A stretch of DNA of 34,410 nt. Origin: Verrucomicrobia bacterium ADurb.Bin070 (GTDB lineage: Bacteria; Verrucomicrobiota; Kiritimatiellia; RFP12; UBA1067). The notes under the pieces were generated by a model. It worked only from the letters and a program-made list of their open reading frames with translations. It was not told where the DNA came from and did no database searches. This document shows positions 11,179 through 17,918 of the stretch, piece by piece. The position numbers were made by a program, and so were the translations under genes. The stretch is taken from positions 1 to 34,410 of the forward strand of contig MWEJ01000008.1 in the NCBI GenBank assembly GCA_002071025.1, written 5' to 3'. Numbering within the stretch: the stretch's first letter is position 1; each line of letters starts with the position of its first letter.

Positions 11179-14100
11179 TTGAGCATTCAAAAACAGATGA
11201 CGATCACGGCCTGGGTCCGGCGAAACCTGCTGCATTACCGCGTGCGGCATGCCGGTTTTGCGGCTACGTCCGCGCTGACGGCGGCCATCTTCTGCGCGGC
11301 GCTGTTGACCGGCGAGTCGCTGCAAGCCAGCCTGCGCGCCGGCTTGCGCGCACGGCTCGGCGCCATCCGTTCGGTCGCGCTGCTGACGGACGGCGTCTTT
11401 CCGGCCGACATGGCGCAGCGCCTGCCCGGGAGCGAGGCCGCGCTGCTCCTGCGCGGCGAGCTGCTGAACGCCGAGGGCGTGGTGTGTGCGTCGGACGCGC
11501 AGGTCATCGGGCGGCCGGGGCCGCCCGATGAGGGGCGGGCCGCGCTCAACCGACGGGCGCTTGCGCAAGTGGCGGGTATGACGGGCGCGGTGCGTTTCGT
11601 CAAGCCTTCGCTCTACGCGGCCGAGTTGCCGCTCGGCCCGGTCACTGCGTCGCGGCTGGTCCGCCGCAATCTGGATTTTGCGGCGGCGTTCGGGGCGCCG
11701 GCAGCGCCAGACGCTTTGCTGCCCGCCGACTTCGCGCTGCGCCCGGACTCGGTGCCGCCCGTGAACGTGTTCGTGCCGCTCGCCGCGCTTGCGCGCGACG
11801 CGGGAGTTCCGGACATGGCCAACCTGCTGCTCTCCCCGCTGCCGCCGCCGGTGCTCGCGCACGCATTGGCGGAGGCGTTGACGCCAGAGGCGTGCGGGTT
11901 GGAGGTCAAAGACCAGAGGTCAGCGGGCGGAGGGCGGGACGGCCCGGACACCGTGATCACCAGTCGCCGTGTCTTTCTGCCGGCCGGCGTGCATGGCGCA
12001 CTGAGCCGCGCGGGGTTGCCGGTCGAGGCCGCGACCTTTCATCTCGCAGACAGCTTCGAGGCGGGCGACCGTTCGACGCCGTACGGGTTTGTGGCGGCGG
12101 TGACGCCTGGAGGTCCGCAGGTGCCGCGCGATCTGCGCGATGATGAGGTCGTCATCAACGCCTGGCTCGCCGAGGCGCTGGGCGTCTCCAGCAACGGAAC
12201 CGTGACGCTGCGCTGGCGTCGGTTCGAGGCGGGCGGCCGGCTGTCGGAGACGCAGGGCGTGTTCCGTGTGAGAGGCGTGCTGCCGATGGAAGTTGCGGCT
12301 GCGGTACGCCGCGCGATGCCTGTTTTCCCCGGCTTAGAGGGGGTTGACCGTTGCGCCGAGTGGGACATCGGTCTGCCGATGGACGACGAGCGGCTGAACG
12401 ACGCCGCCAACGAGGCTTACTGGAAAGCGTGGCGCGAGACGCCCAAGGCGTTTCTCACGCATGCGGCGGGCACAGCCTGCTTCGGTGCCGTGTTCGGTGA
12501 ATCCATGAGCCTGCGCGTCGCGACTGACGAAGCGACCGTGCGCACGGCGCTCAAAGGGGTGGCGCCGGAGCGGTTCGGCTTTCAGGTGCGCCCAGTTTGG
12601 CAAGAAGGGCTGGCCGCGGCACGCGGGTCAACCGACTTCCGGCTGCTCTTTAGCGGCATGGCGTTCATGCTGGCGGCGGCTGCGCTGCTGTTGGCCGCGC
12701 TCTCGCTGGCATTGGCGCTTGAGGCGCGGAAGGGCGAGATTGCCCTGTTGCGTGCATTGGGCTGGAGCCGCGGCCACGTGATGCGTGTGCTGATGGCGGA
12801 GTGGTGTGTGCCGCTGGGCGTTGGCGCTTTGGCGGGGAGCTGCGGCGGCGCGGTCTTGGCGCGCGCGCTGGTTTGGAGTCTGGGCCGGTTCTGGCGTGAC
12901 GCCTTTGCCGGCGCCGAGCCCGCATTTGTTTTTTCGCTTCCGGCAGCGGTGCTGGCAGCAGGCGTCAGCGTGGGGGCATCGCTGCTGATGGTGCTGCGCA
13001 GTGCCGCGCACTATGCCGCGTGTCCGCCGACTGAGTTGTGGCGGGCGCAGGGGGTGCCTGCGCAGGCCGTGTTCGCGGCGGGGGACAGCGCACCGGTGTC
13101 GCGTGTGGCGGCTGCGTTGAGCCCGTGCGGCGGGGTGCTGGCGGTCGCGGCGCTGGCCGTGATGGTATGGAGCCCGGGCGGCAGTGCCGCGCATGGTGCG
13201 TTTTTCGGTGCCGGTTTTCTGCTGATGCTGTCTCTCATGCTCTTCATGGCGTCGTTGGGCGTCGCATGGCGCCGCGCCGCGCTCGGGCGTGCGGCGTCCG
13301 TACGTTCGCCGCTGGCGGCCGGCGTGTCGCGCGCGCTGTCGGTGCCGCGGCGCAGCGCGCCGGTCGTGATCCTGCTGGCGGTGGGGCTCTTCCTGACGGT
13401 CGGCATCCTTGCGATGCGGCATGATCCGGCCGCCGGCTGCGAGCATCCGTGGTCCGGCAGCGGCGGCTTCCGCGCGATCGTCACGGCGGCCGTGGCGCGT
13501 GACCGCGCGCGCGGTCTGGAACTGGCGCGCGAAGTGAGCGGTGCGACCGGCGTGGTGCCGGTACGGCTGCGTGAGGGCGACGAGGCGGGGTGCCTCAACA
13601 TGAACGCGCCGCAGACGCCGCGGCTGCTGGGCGTGGACACGCGCACCATGGCGCGTGCGCGAGCCTTTGAGCCGCGCGAGGCCGGCGGGGTCTGGTCGCC
13701 GCTCGCGCGCCTGCTGCCGGACGGCGCGATTCCGGTGTTGGCGGCCGATCAGGCGATGTTGCAGTACAGCCTCAAGGTCAAGGCCGGGCTTACGGACGGT
13801 GCTGTGCTGACCTATGTCGGGGCGGACGGCACGCCGTGGCGCGTGCGCATTGTGGGGGCGCTGCCGGTGCGCAGCGGGATCCTGCAGGGCGCATTGATCA
13901 TGGACGAACGGTTTTTTGCGCGGCTGTATCCGGAGGAGGGCTACCGCATGTGGCTCTGTGATTACGCGCCGTATGCCCTGCGCGAGGCGGCTGATATGGC
14001 CCTCAAACGCCAGAATGACGGCCGCCGGGCTCAGCTTGCCGCGCTGCGCCATCCGGTGCCGGGCGTGACGGTTGAAACGGTGGAAGCGCGTTTGCGGACG

Positions 14101-14499
14101 CTGGGGGCGATGGAGGCGAGTTACTTGGATCTGTTCGTGGTGCTGGGCGGACTGGGCTTGGTGCTGGGTGCTGCGGGGATGGCGCTGGTCATCCTGCGCG
14201 GGGTGGAGGAGCGGCGAGGCGAGTTCGCGTTGCTGGGGGCGGTGGGTGTGCCGTGGCGGCAGCGGGTCCGCCTGCTGGCGGGCGAATACGGGGTGCTGGC
14301 GGCGGCGGGCGTGGTGTGCGGTATGATTCCGGCGCTGGTGGCGATCCAGCCCGCGGCACGCGCGCTGGGCGCGCAGTTGCCGTGGGCCGCCATGGCGACT
14401 GTGGCAGCCGGCTTGGTGGTCTGTCTGGCGGTGTGCGTGTGGGGTGCCGCCCGTGCGGCCGCCGGGCGGTTCGACCCCGCCGCCCTGCGGGAACTTTGA
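11179..14499 (+). CDS. Large FtsX/MacB-type ABC transporter permease
   Basis: 1106 residues from a TTG at 11179, chosen because AAAAGGG lies 7 nt upstream; an ATG six codons later lacks such a site. I see ~10 membrane segments: one at ~27-47, four at ~489-610, three at ~640-745 and a last set at ~983-1092. A large periplasmic region (~50-485) precedes the first FtsX core and another (~750-980) precedes the second. The pattern is that of fused FtsX permeases such as YbbP, which work with an ATPase in lipoprotein or hydrophobic-substrate export. No ATPase gene is adjacent. A short repeat-like insertion sits at residues ~241-254 (11901-11940). Confidence 0.82.
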   Translation: MSIQKQMTITAWVRRNLLHYRVRHAGFAATSALTAAIFCAALLTGESLQASLRAGLRARLGAIRSVALLTDGVFPADMAQRLPGSEAALLLRGELLNAEGVVCASDAQVIGRPGPPDEGRAALNRRALAQVAGMTGAVRFVKPSLYAAELPLGPVTASRLVRRNLDFAAAFGAPAAPDALLPADFALRPDSVPPVNVFVPLAALARDAGVPDMANLLLSPLPPPVLAHALAEALTPEACGLEVKDQRSAGGGRDGPDTVITSRRVFLPAGVHGALSRAGLPVEAATFHLADSFEAGDRSTPYGFVAAVTPGGPQVPRDLRDDEVVINAWLAEALGVSSNGTVTLRWRRFEAGGRLSETQGVFRVRGVLPMEVAAAVRRAMPVFPGLEGVDRCAEWDIGLPMDDERLNDAANEAYWKAWRETPKAFLTHAAGTACFGAVFGESMSLRVATDEATVRTALKGVAPERFGFQVRPVWQEGLAAARGSTDFRLLFSGMAFMLAAAALLLAALSLALALEARKGEIALLRALGWSRGHVMRVLMAEWCVPLGVGALAGSCGGAVLARALVWSLGRFWRDAFAGAEPAFVFSLPAAVLAAGVSVGASLLMVLRSAAHYAACPPTELWRAQGVPAQAVFAAGDSAPVSRVAAALSPCGGVLAVAALAVMVWSPGGSAAHGAFFGAGFLLMLSLMLFMASLGVAWRRAALGRAASVRSPLAAGVSRALSVPRRSAPVVILLAVGLFLTVGILAMRHDPAAGCEHPWSGSGGFRAIVTAAVARDRARGLELAREVSGATGVVPVRLREGDEAGCLNMNAPQTPRLLGVDTRTMARARAFEPREAGGVWSPLARLLPDGAIPVLAADQAMLQYSLKVKAGLTDGAVLTYVGADGTPWRVRIVGALPVRSGILQGALIMDERFFARLYPEEGYRMWLCDYAPYALREAADMALKRQNDGRRAQLAALRHPVPGVTVETVEARLRTLGAMEASYLDLFVVLGGLGLVLGAAGMALVILRGVEERRGEFALLGAVGVPWRQRVRLLAGEYGVLAAAGVVCGMIPALVAIQPAARALGAQLPWAAMATVAAGLVVCLAVCVWGAARAAAGRFDPAALREL
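11901..11940 (+). repeat. Repeat-like in-frame insertion in the permease gene
   Basis: Within the first periplasmic domain the sequence GAGGTCA occurs twice within 20 bp, followed by GCGGGCGGAGGGCGGG. The encoded stretch (EVKDQRSAGGGRDGP) is hydrophilic and low-complexity, unlike its surroundings. It resembles the other linker insertions in this window in style but not in sequence. Confidence 0.3.
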
Positions 14500-14547
14500 C
14501 CGGCGGAGCGTGTCGGTCCGTCGCCGGCGCTTACGGACAGCCTTTTT

Positions 14548-14567
14548 CGCGGACGGGGCCGTCCGCG
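14548..14567. terminator. Perfect 9-bp stem hairpin after the permease gene
   Basis: CGCGGACGG, GG, CCGTCCGCG is a perfect inverted repeat 49 bp after the permease stop codon. It could end the permease transcript, but no T-run follows it on the plus strand, so an intrinsic-terminator call is weak. Confidence 0.4.
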
Positions 14568-14661
14568 CCCCCAGGCTCGCGCATTTCATTCCTCTAGAAA
14601 CGCATGATCTCCGCGCATCCTGGCCCCCAATCGATTACCCAGCCGATTACGGCAGAGAAGA

Positions 14662-14691
14662 TTGGCACGGGCGATTCGAATGTGGTTTAAT
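14662..14691 (+). promoter_or_regulatory. Promoter of the DUF3127-prmC pair
   Basis: TTGGCA (14662-14667) and TTTAAT (14686-14691) are separated by 18 bp, five and four matches to consensus. The transcript would begin near 14698, giving a ~55-nt leader before the ATG at 14753. Confidence 0.5.
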
Positions 14692-14752
14692 AAGGGCGTC
14701 TTCATTTGCATGGAAGTTTCAACGGTTGAAACGATATGGCGAGGATGGATGT

Positions 14753-15097
14753 ATGGCTAGCAATACTTATGAAATGACCGGTGCGGTCAAAACGATTTTC
14801 GAGCCCATGACGTTCCCGAGCGGTTTTACAAAGCGCGAGTTTCTGTTGGCCATGGAAGATGACTATCCTCAGGATGTCAAATTCACCTGTGTCAAAGAGC
14901 GTGCCTCACAGTTGGACCGCGTGACGCTGGGGGACCGTGTCAATGTGGCTTTCCGCGTGCGCTGCCGCGAATGGCAGGGCAAATATTTTGTGGATCTTGA
15001 GGCGTTCCGGATCGACAAGGTGGAAGGCGACGGTTCGTCGATCGAATATGAAGGCGGCGGCTCGGTTGAGCCGATGGACGATCCGACGCCGTTCTGA
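14753..15097 (+). CDS. DUF3127-domain protein (small OB-fold-like)
   Basis: 114 residues from the ATG at 14753; GAGG lies 8 nt upstream and the family's N-terminal pattern begins right here. The order 'YEMTGAVKTIFEPMTFPSGFTKREFLL', 'YPQDVKFTCVKERASQLDRVTLGDRVNVAFRVRCREWQGKYFVDLEAFRI' (described here in pieces) matches DUF3127, a family with an OB-like fold suggested to bind single-stranded nucleic acid; function is unproven. The C-terminal ~25 residues are acidic and glycine-rich and end in DDPTPF, reminiscent of the acidic tails of single-stranded DNA-binding proteins that recruit partners. It is followed closely by prmC and probably shares its promoter. Confidence 0.85.
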   Translation: MASNTYEMTGAVKTIFEPMTFPSGFTKREFLLAMEDDYPQDVKFTCVKERASQLDRVTLGDRVNVAFRVRCREWQGKYFVDLEAFRIDKVEGDGSSIEYEGGGSVEPMDDPTPF

Positions 15098-15138
15098 GGT
15101 TGGGCGATGGCGGGCGTAGCGCGGAGATGAGAAGACGG

Positions 15139-16008
15139 ATGACAGAAACGCCCATGACGTTGCGTGAACTGATTGCCCGGGGCGATGCGTACCTGCAGCG
15201 CCGGAATGTGCCGGATGCGCGTGTGGTGTGTGAATGGCTGGCGGCATGCCTCTTTAAATGCGGTCGGCTGGACCTTTACCTTCATCTTGACGCGGTGCCG
15301 GACACGCGCATCGTGGATGCGCTGCGGCGGGGCGTGCAGCGTGTCGCCGCCGGCGAGCCGGTCCAGTATGTGCTGGGCCGGTGGGACTTTCGCTCGTTGA
15401 CCCTGAAAGTGGACCGGCGGGCCTTGATCCCGCGGCCCGAGACCGAACAGTTGGTCGATTTCGTCTTGGCATCCCCTCAGGTGCGGCGAACCCCGAAACC
15501 GCTGGTGGTCGATGTCGGCACGGGCAGCGGATGCATTATCCTCAGTCTTGCACACGATCTGCACGACGGTGTGTTTGTCGGGCTGGACGTGAGCCCTGAC
15601 GCCTTGGCGCTGGCGCGGGAGAACGCTGTGCTGACGGGCTTGGCGGATCGCGTCCTGTTCGCCGAGAGTGACGGCTGCGGCGAGTTCGACCCGGCCAGCG
15701 TAGATGTGCTGGTATCCAATCCGCCCTATATCCCGTCGCACGTGGTGGACGGGTTGGAGCGGCACATTCGCGACCATGAGCCGCGGCTCGCGCTGGATGG
15801 CGGGCCCGACGGGTTGGCGGTTTACCGCGCAGTGCTGCTGGACGCGGTCATGGTGCTCAAGCCGGGGGGCGGGGTCTTTTTCGAGATCGGTGATGAGCAG
15901 GGCCCCGCGTTACGTGACCTGTTGGAAGAGTATGGCTTTGTCGAGGTGACCGTGCAGCGGGACTATGCGGGCAAAGACCGGTACGCCACCGGCACCCTCG
16001 GGTTTTAA
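15139..16008 (+). CDS. prmC: Release-factor glutamine N5-methyltransferase
   Basis: 289 residues from the ATG at 15139, the first with a purine-rich site (GGAGATGAGAAG) at usable distance; an ATG at 15127 is an alternative. The S-adenosylmethionine motif VVDVGTGSGCI lies near residues 124-134 and the diagnostic NPPYIP begins at residue 194. The N-terminal helical domain ('LRELIARGDAYLQRRNVPDARVVCEWL') is the usual PrmC release-factor-binding part. The enzyme methylates the Gln of the GGQ loop in peptide release factors. Its usual neighbour prfA is not in the window; here it follows the DUF3127 gene by ~40 bp. Confidence 0.93.
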   Translation: MTETPMTLRELIARGDAYLQRRNVPDARVVCEWLAACLFKCGRLDLYLHLDAVPDTRIVDALRRGVQRVAAGEPVQYVLGRWDFRSLTLKVDRRALIPRPETEQLVDFVLASPQVRRTPKPLVVDVGTGSGCIILSLAHDLHDGVFVGLDVSPDALALARENAVLTGLADRVLFAESDGCGEFDPASVDVLVSNPPYIPSHVVDGLERHIRDHEPRLALDGGPDGLAVYRAVLLDAVMVLKPGGGVFFEIGDEQGPALRDLLEEYGFVEVTVQRDYAGKDRYATGTLGF

Positions 16009-16114
16009 TGATTTGCCGAACGCGCGGTGCGTGCAACGTGTCCGAGCGGCCGGAGACGGCAGAACGCATGCCGGCGTCAATCTCGCATCTTCATGTTTCA
16101 GCGCATTTGTCACT

Positions 16115-16142
16115 GAATCCACTTGTCATGATAAGTGGATTC
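16115..16142. promoter_or_regulatory. Palindromic operator, copy 1
   Basis: A 28-bp palindrome with left arm GAATCCACTTG, core TCATGA and right arm TAAGTGGATTC; only one base pair breaks the symmetry. It is the most extended copy of a family whose centres are 65, 65 and 68 bp apart upstream of the regulator gene. Confidence 0.75.
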
Positions 16143-16181
16143 CCGTCGACGGTCTGACCATGCGGTTAAGGCCGGTGTGAG

Positions 16182-16205
16182 ATCCACATGTCATGACAAG
16201 TGGAT
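16182..16205. promoter_or_regulatory. Palindromic operator, copy 2
   Basis: 24 bp: arm ATCCACATG, core TCATGA, arm CAAGTGGAT. One mismatch between arms. Its centre is exactly 65 bp after that of copy 1. Confidence 0.75.
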
Positions 16206-16246
16206 TTCTATGGCGGGACAGTTCAAGGAGTCGAGGCAGGTGCAAT

Positions 16247-16270
16247 ATCCACATGTCATGACAAGTGGAT
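16247..16270. promoter_or_regulatory. Palindromic operator, copy 3
   Basis: Identical over 24 bp to copy 2 (ATCCACATG, TCATGA, CAAGTGGAT). Its centre is exactly 65 bp after copy 2 and it ends 15 bp before the -35 hexamer of the regulator promoter. Confidence 0.75.
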
Positions 16271-16285
16271 TAACAGCGATGTCGT

Positions 16286-16314
16286 TTGACGGTCTGACGC
16301 GGGCGTGATATGCT
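16286..16314 (+). promoter_or_regulatory. Extended -10 promoter of the double winged-helix regulator
   Basis: TTGACG (16286-16291), 17 bp, TATGCT (16309-16314), with TGA just before the -10 giving an extended -10 element. Transcription would start near 16321, five nt before the ATG at 16326. The promoter lies between operator copies 3 and 4, which suits autoregulation. Confidence 0.6.
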
Positions 16315-16338
16315 GTTCTCATCTCATGAGAAGTGAAT
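16315..16338. promoter_or_regulatory. Degenerate palindromic operator, copy 4, over the start codon
   Basis: Core TCATGA with right arm GAAGTGAAT and left arm GTTCTCATC (six of nine symmetric positions). Its centre is 68 bp from copy 3. The ATG inside the core is the predicted start codon of the regulator, so occupancy would block both transcription start and initiation. Confidence 0.5.
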
Positions 16339-16907
16339 GGGCCATCTATCATCCGACCGTGTGGAGGACGTGCCGCGCGCTGATGAATGAGCGCCGATTG
16401 CGGTGCTTGGCTGCCGTGTTGGACAAGCCGGGAATTGCCGTCAAGGAGGTCGCCGCAGAGACGGGGTTGCCCCAGAACCAAGCCAGCATTAATTTGCGTA
16501 TGCTTCAGGCGCGGGGCTTGATCACCGCCCGGCGTCACGGAAAGTGGCTTCGATATGATCCAGAGCCGGACCCGCTGGTTGAACATGCCAATGCCATGTT
16601 GAAGGCCGTCCGACGCGAATGTGCCGCAGGTGAGTGTGCCTTGTCCCGGATCTGCCGGACGCTGCGCGCGTTCACGCATGCGCGGCGGCTGACGATTCTG
16701 CACGTTTTGGCGCGCCACCCGGATTCAACCGCGGAGACCATCGTGGCGATGACAAGGATCAGCCAGCCTGCGGTCTGCCGGCACCTGACGACGTTGAGAC
16801 GGTCGGGAGTGGTTGGGTTGACGCGGGAGGGCGCTTGGCGATTCACGGTGCCACGGAAACAGTCGGCGCTGGCCCGTGCGCTGCTTGCGCTCATCGACAC
16901 CCGGTGA
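16326..16907 (+). CDS. ArsR-like transcriptional regulator with two winged-helix domains
   Basis: 193 residues from the ATG at 16326. There is no ribosome site, but the promoter predicts an almost leaderless transcript starting near 16321. Two similar halves each contain a winged helix-turn-helix: residues ~15-80 (recognition helix around 'LPQNQASINLRMLQARGL', wing 'ARRHGKWLRY') and ~108-175 (recognition helix around 'ISQPAVCRHLTTLRRSGVV', wing 'LTREGAWRF'). Both read as ArsR/SmtB-type folds. The classical metal-site motif ELCVCDL is absent. A single chain with two such folds could act as an intramolecular dimer, fitting a near-symmetric 24-bp site. Its regulator role is inferred from fold and from the surrounding operators; the ligand is unknown. 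Confidence 0.75.
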   Translation: MRSEWAIYHPTVWRTCRALMNERRLRCLAAVLDKPGIAVKEVAAETGLPQNQASINLRMLQARGLITARRHGKWLRYDPEPDPLVEHANAMLKAVRRECAAGECALSRICRTLRAFTHARRLTILHVLARHPDSTAETIVAMTRISQPAVCRHLTTLRRSGVVGLTREGAWRFTVPRKQSALARALLALIDTR

Positions 16908-16916
16908 TCGCCGCAA

Positions 16917-16940
16917 ATCCATTTTTCATGATACGTGAAT
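16917..16940. promoter_or_regulatory. Palindromic operator, copy 5, between regulator and nfo
   Basis: Arm ATCCATTTT, core TCATGA, arm TACGTGAAT; eight of twelve positions are symmetric. It lies 10 bp after the regulator stop and ~80 bp before nfo, so nfo may belong to the same regulon. Another GGTCTGAC (16966-16973) follows it. Confidence 0.5.
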
Positions 16941-17018
16941 GGCCGAAACGACGACACGGCCGGTCGGTCTGACTTTGACAGGGCCGAGGGTCAGGGGATT
17001 GAAAAAGAGGGAGTGGAC

Positions 17019-17858
17019 ATGTATTACATCGGACCTCATGTGTCCATTGGGGGCGGCGTGGCCAACGCGCCAAAGAACGCCAAGGCGCTGGGCGCCACGG
17101 GCTTCGGCATGTTTGTGAAAAATCAGCGGCAATGGACCGCCGCACCGTACGCGCCCGCCGACATCGAGGCGTTTAAGAATCAGATGGCCTCAGACGGCTA
17201 TACCGCCGCCCAGGTCATGCCGCACGCCGGCTACCTCATCAATCTCGCCAACCCGGACGAAGAGGCGCATGCGAAGTCAATGGGCTCGCTGATGGATGAG
17301 ATCCGGCGCTGCATGTCGCTCGGGCTCGACAAGCTGAATTTTCATCCCGGCAGCCATCTGCGCAAGCTGACGCCCCAGGCGGCGTGTGTGCGCGTGGCGC
17401 AGTCGATGAACACCGCGCTGGCGCAGACGCAGGGCGTGACGCTGGTGATCGAGAACACCGCCGGCAGCGGCGGCAACCTGGGTGCGCCGTTTGAGGAACT
17501 GCGCACCATCATCGATGGTGTGGACGATAAGTCGCGCGTCGGCGTCTGCCTGGATACGATGCACACCTTCGCCGCAGGGTTCGACATTCGTACCCGCGAC
17601 GGCTTTCTGGCAACGATGGAGCATTTTGACCGGACAGTCGGCTTCACCTACCTGCGCGGCATGCACATCAACGATTCCAAAGTGGCGCTCAATTCGCACG
17701 TCGACCGGCACGAGTCGCTGGGCCGGGGGCTGCTGGGCATCGACGTCTTTCGCTGCATCATGGCCGACGCGCGCTTCGAGAACATGCCGCTGGTGCTGGA
17801 GACCCCCGACGAAACGCTGTGGGAGCGAGAAATCCAGCAGTTGATGGAGATGTGCTGA
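17019..17858 (+). CDS. nfo: Deoxyribonuclease IV (apurinic/apyrimidinic endonuclease)
   Basis: 279 residues (E. coli Nfo has 285) from the ATG at 17019, preceded by GAGGGAG. The start 'YYIGPHVSIGGGVANAPKNA' is the family N terminus. Zinc-site features are present in order: a His at residue 69 (MPHAGYLINLA), 'LNFHPGSH', 'VIENTAGSGGNLG', 'GVCLDTMHTFAAG', 'MHINDSK', 'HVDRHESLGRGLLG' and 'LETPDE'. The enzyme cuts 5' to abasic sites using three zinc ions in base-excision repair. Its position behind the palindrome-flanked regulator suggests possible co-regulation. Confidence 0.95.
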   Translation: MYYIGPHVSIGGGVANAPKNAKALGATGFGMFVKNQRQWTAAPYAPADIEAFKNQMASDGYTAAQVMPHAGYLINLANPDEEAHAKSMGSLMDEIRRCMSLGLDKLNFHPGSHLRKLTPQAACVRVAQSMNTALAQTQGVTLVIENTAGSGGNLGAPFEELRTIIDGVDDKSRVGVCLDTMHTFAAGFDIRTRDGFLATMEHFDRTVGFTYLRGMHINDSKVALNSHVDRHESLGRGLLGIDVFRCIMADARFENMPLVLETPDETLWEREIQQLMEMC

Positions 17859-17918
17859 GCCGTCCGGGGTGATCGGGCTTTGGACATGTGTCCCCATTTC
17901 TCACAAGAAGGATTCGCG

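Larger units (their letters stand above)
16009..16325. other. 317-bp regulatory region upstream of the regulator
   Basis: No gene is visible here. It holds three strong palindromes and one degenerate copy, one good promoter, and two copies of ACGGTCTGAC (16149-16158 and 16289-16298). The first ~100 bp after prmC shows no clear terminator. Confidence 0.7.

Noticed and set aside
14641-14700. Possible tRNA because of a GATTCGAAT phrase
   Set aside because: No acceptor stem, D-arm or anticodon arm can be formed around it; it lies between -35 and -10 hexamers.
16115-16340. CRISPR-like array or replication iterons
   Set aside because: The repeats are palindromic, only four to five in number, drift in sequence and flank a regulator with a promoter between them. 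No cas gene or DnaA-box cluster is seen, so operators fit better.
16975-17003. TTGACA upstream of nfo as a promoter
   Set aside because: No acceptable -10 hexamer at 16-18 bp (ATTGAA at best), so it is not listed as a feature.
17881-17892. GGACATGTGTCC near the first glycosidase as an operator
   Set aside because: Only five symmetric pairs and a single copy; too weak.
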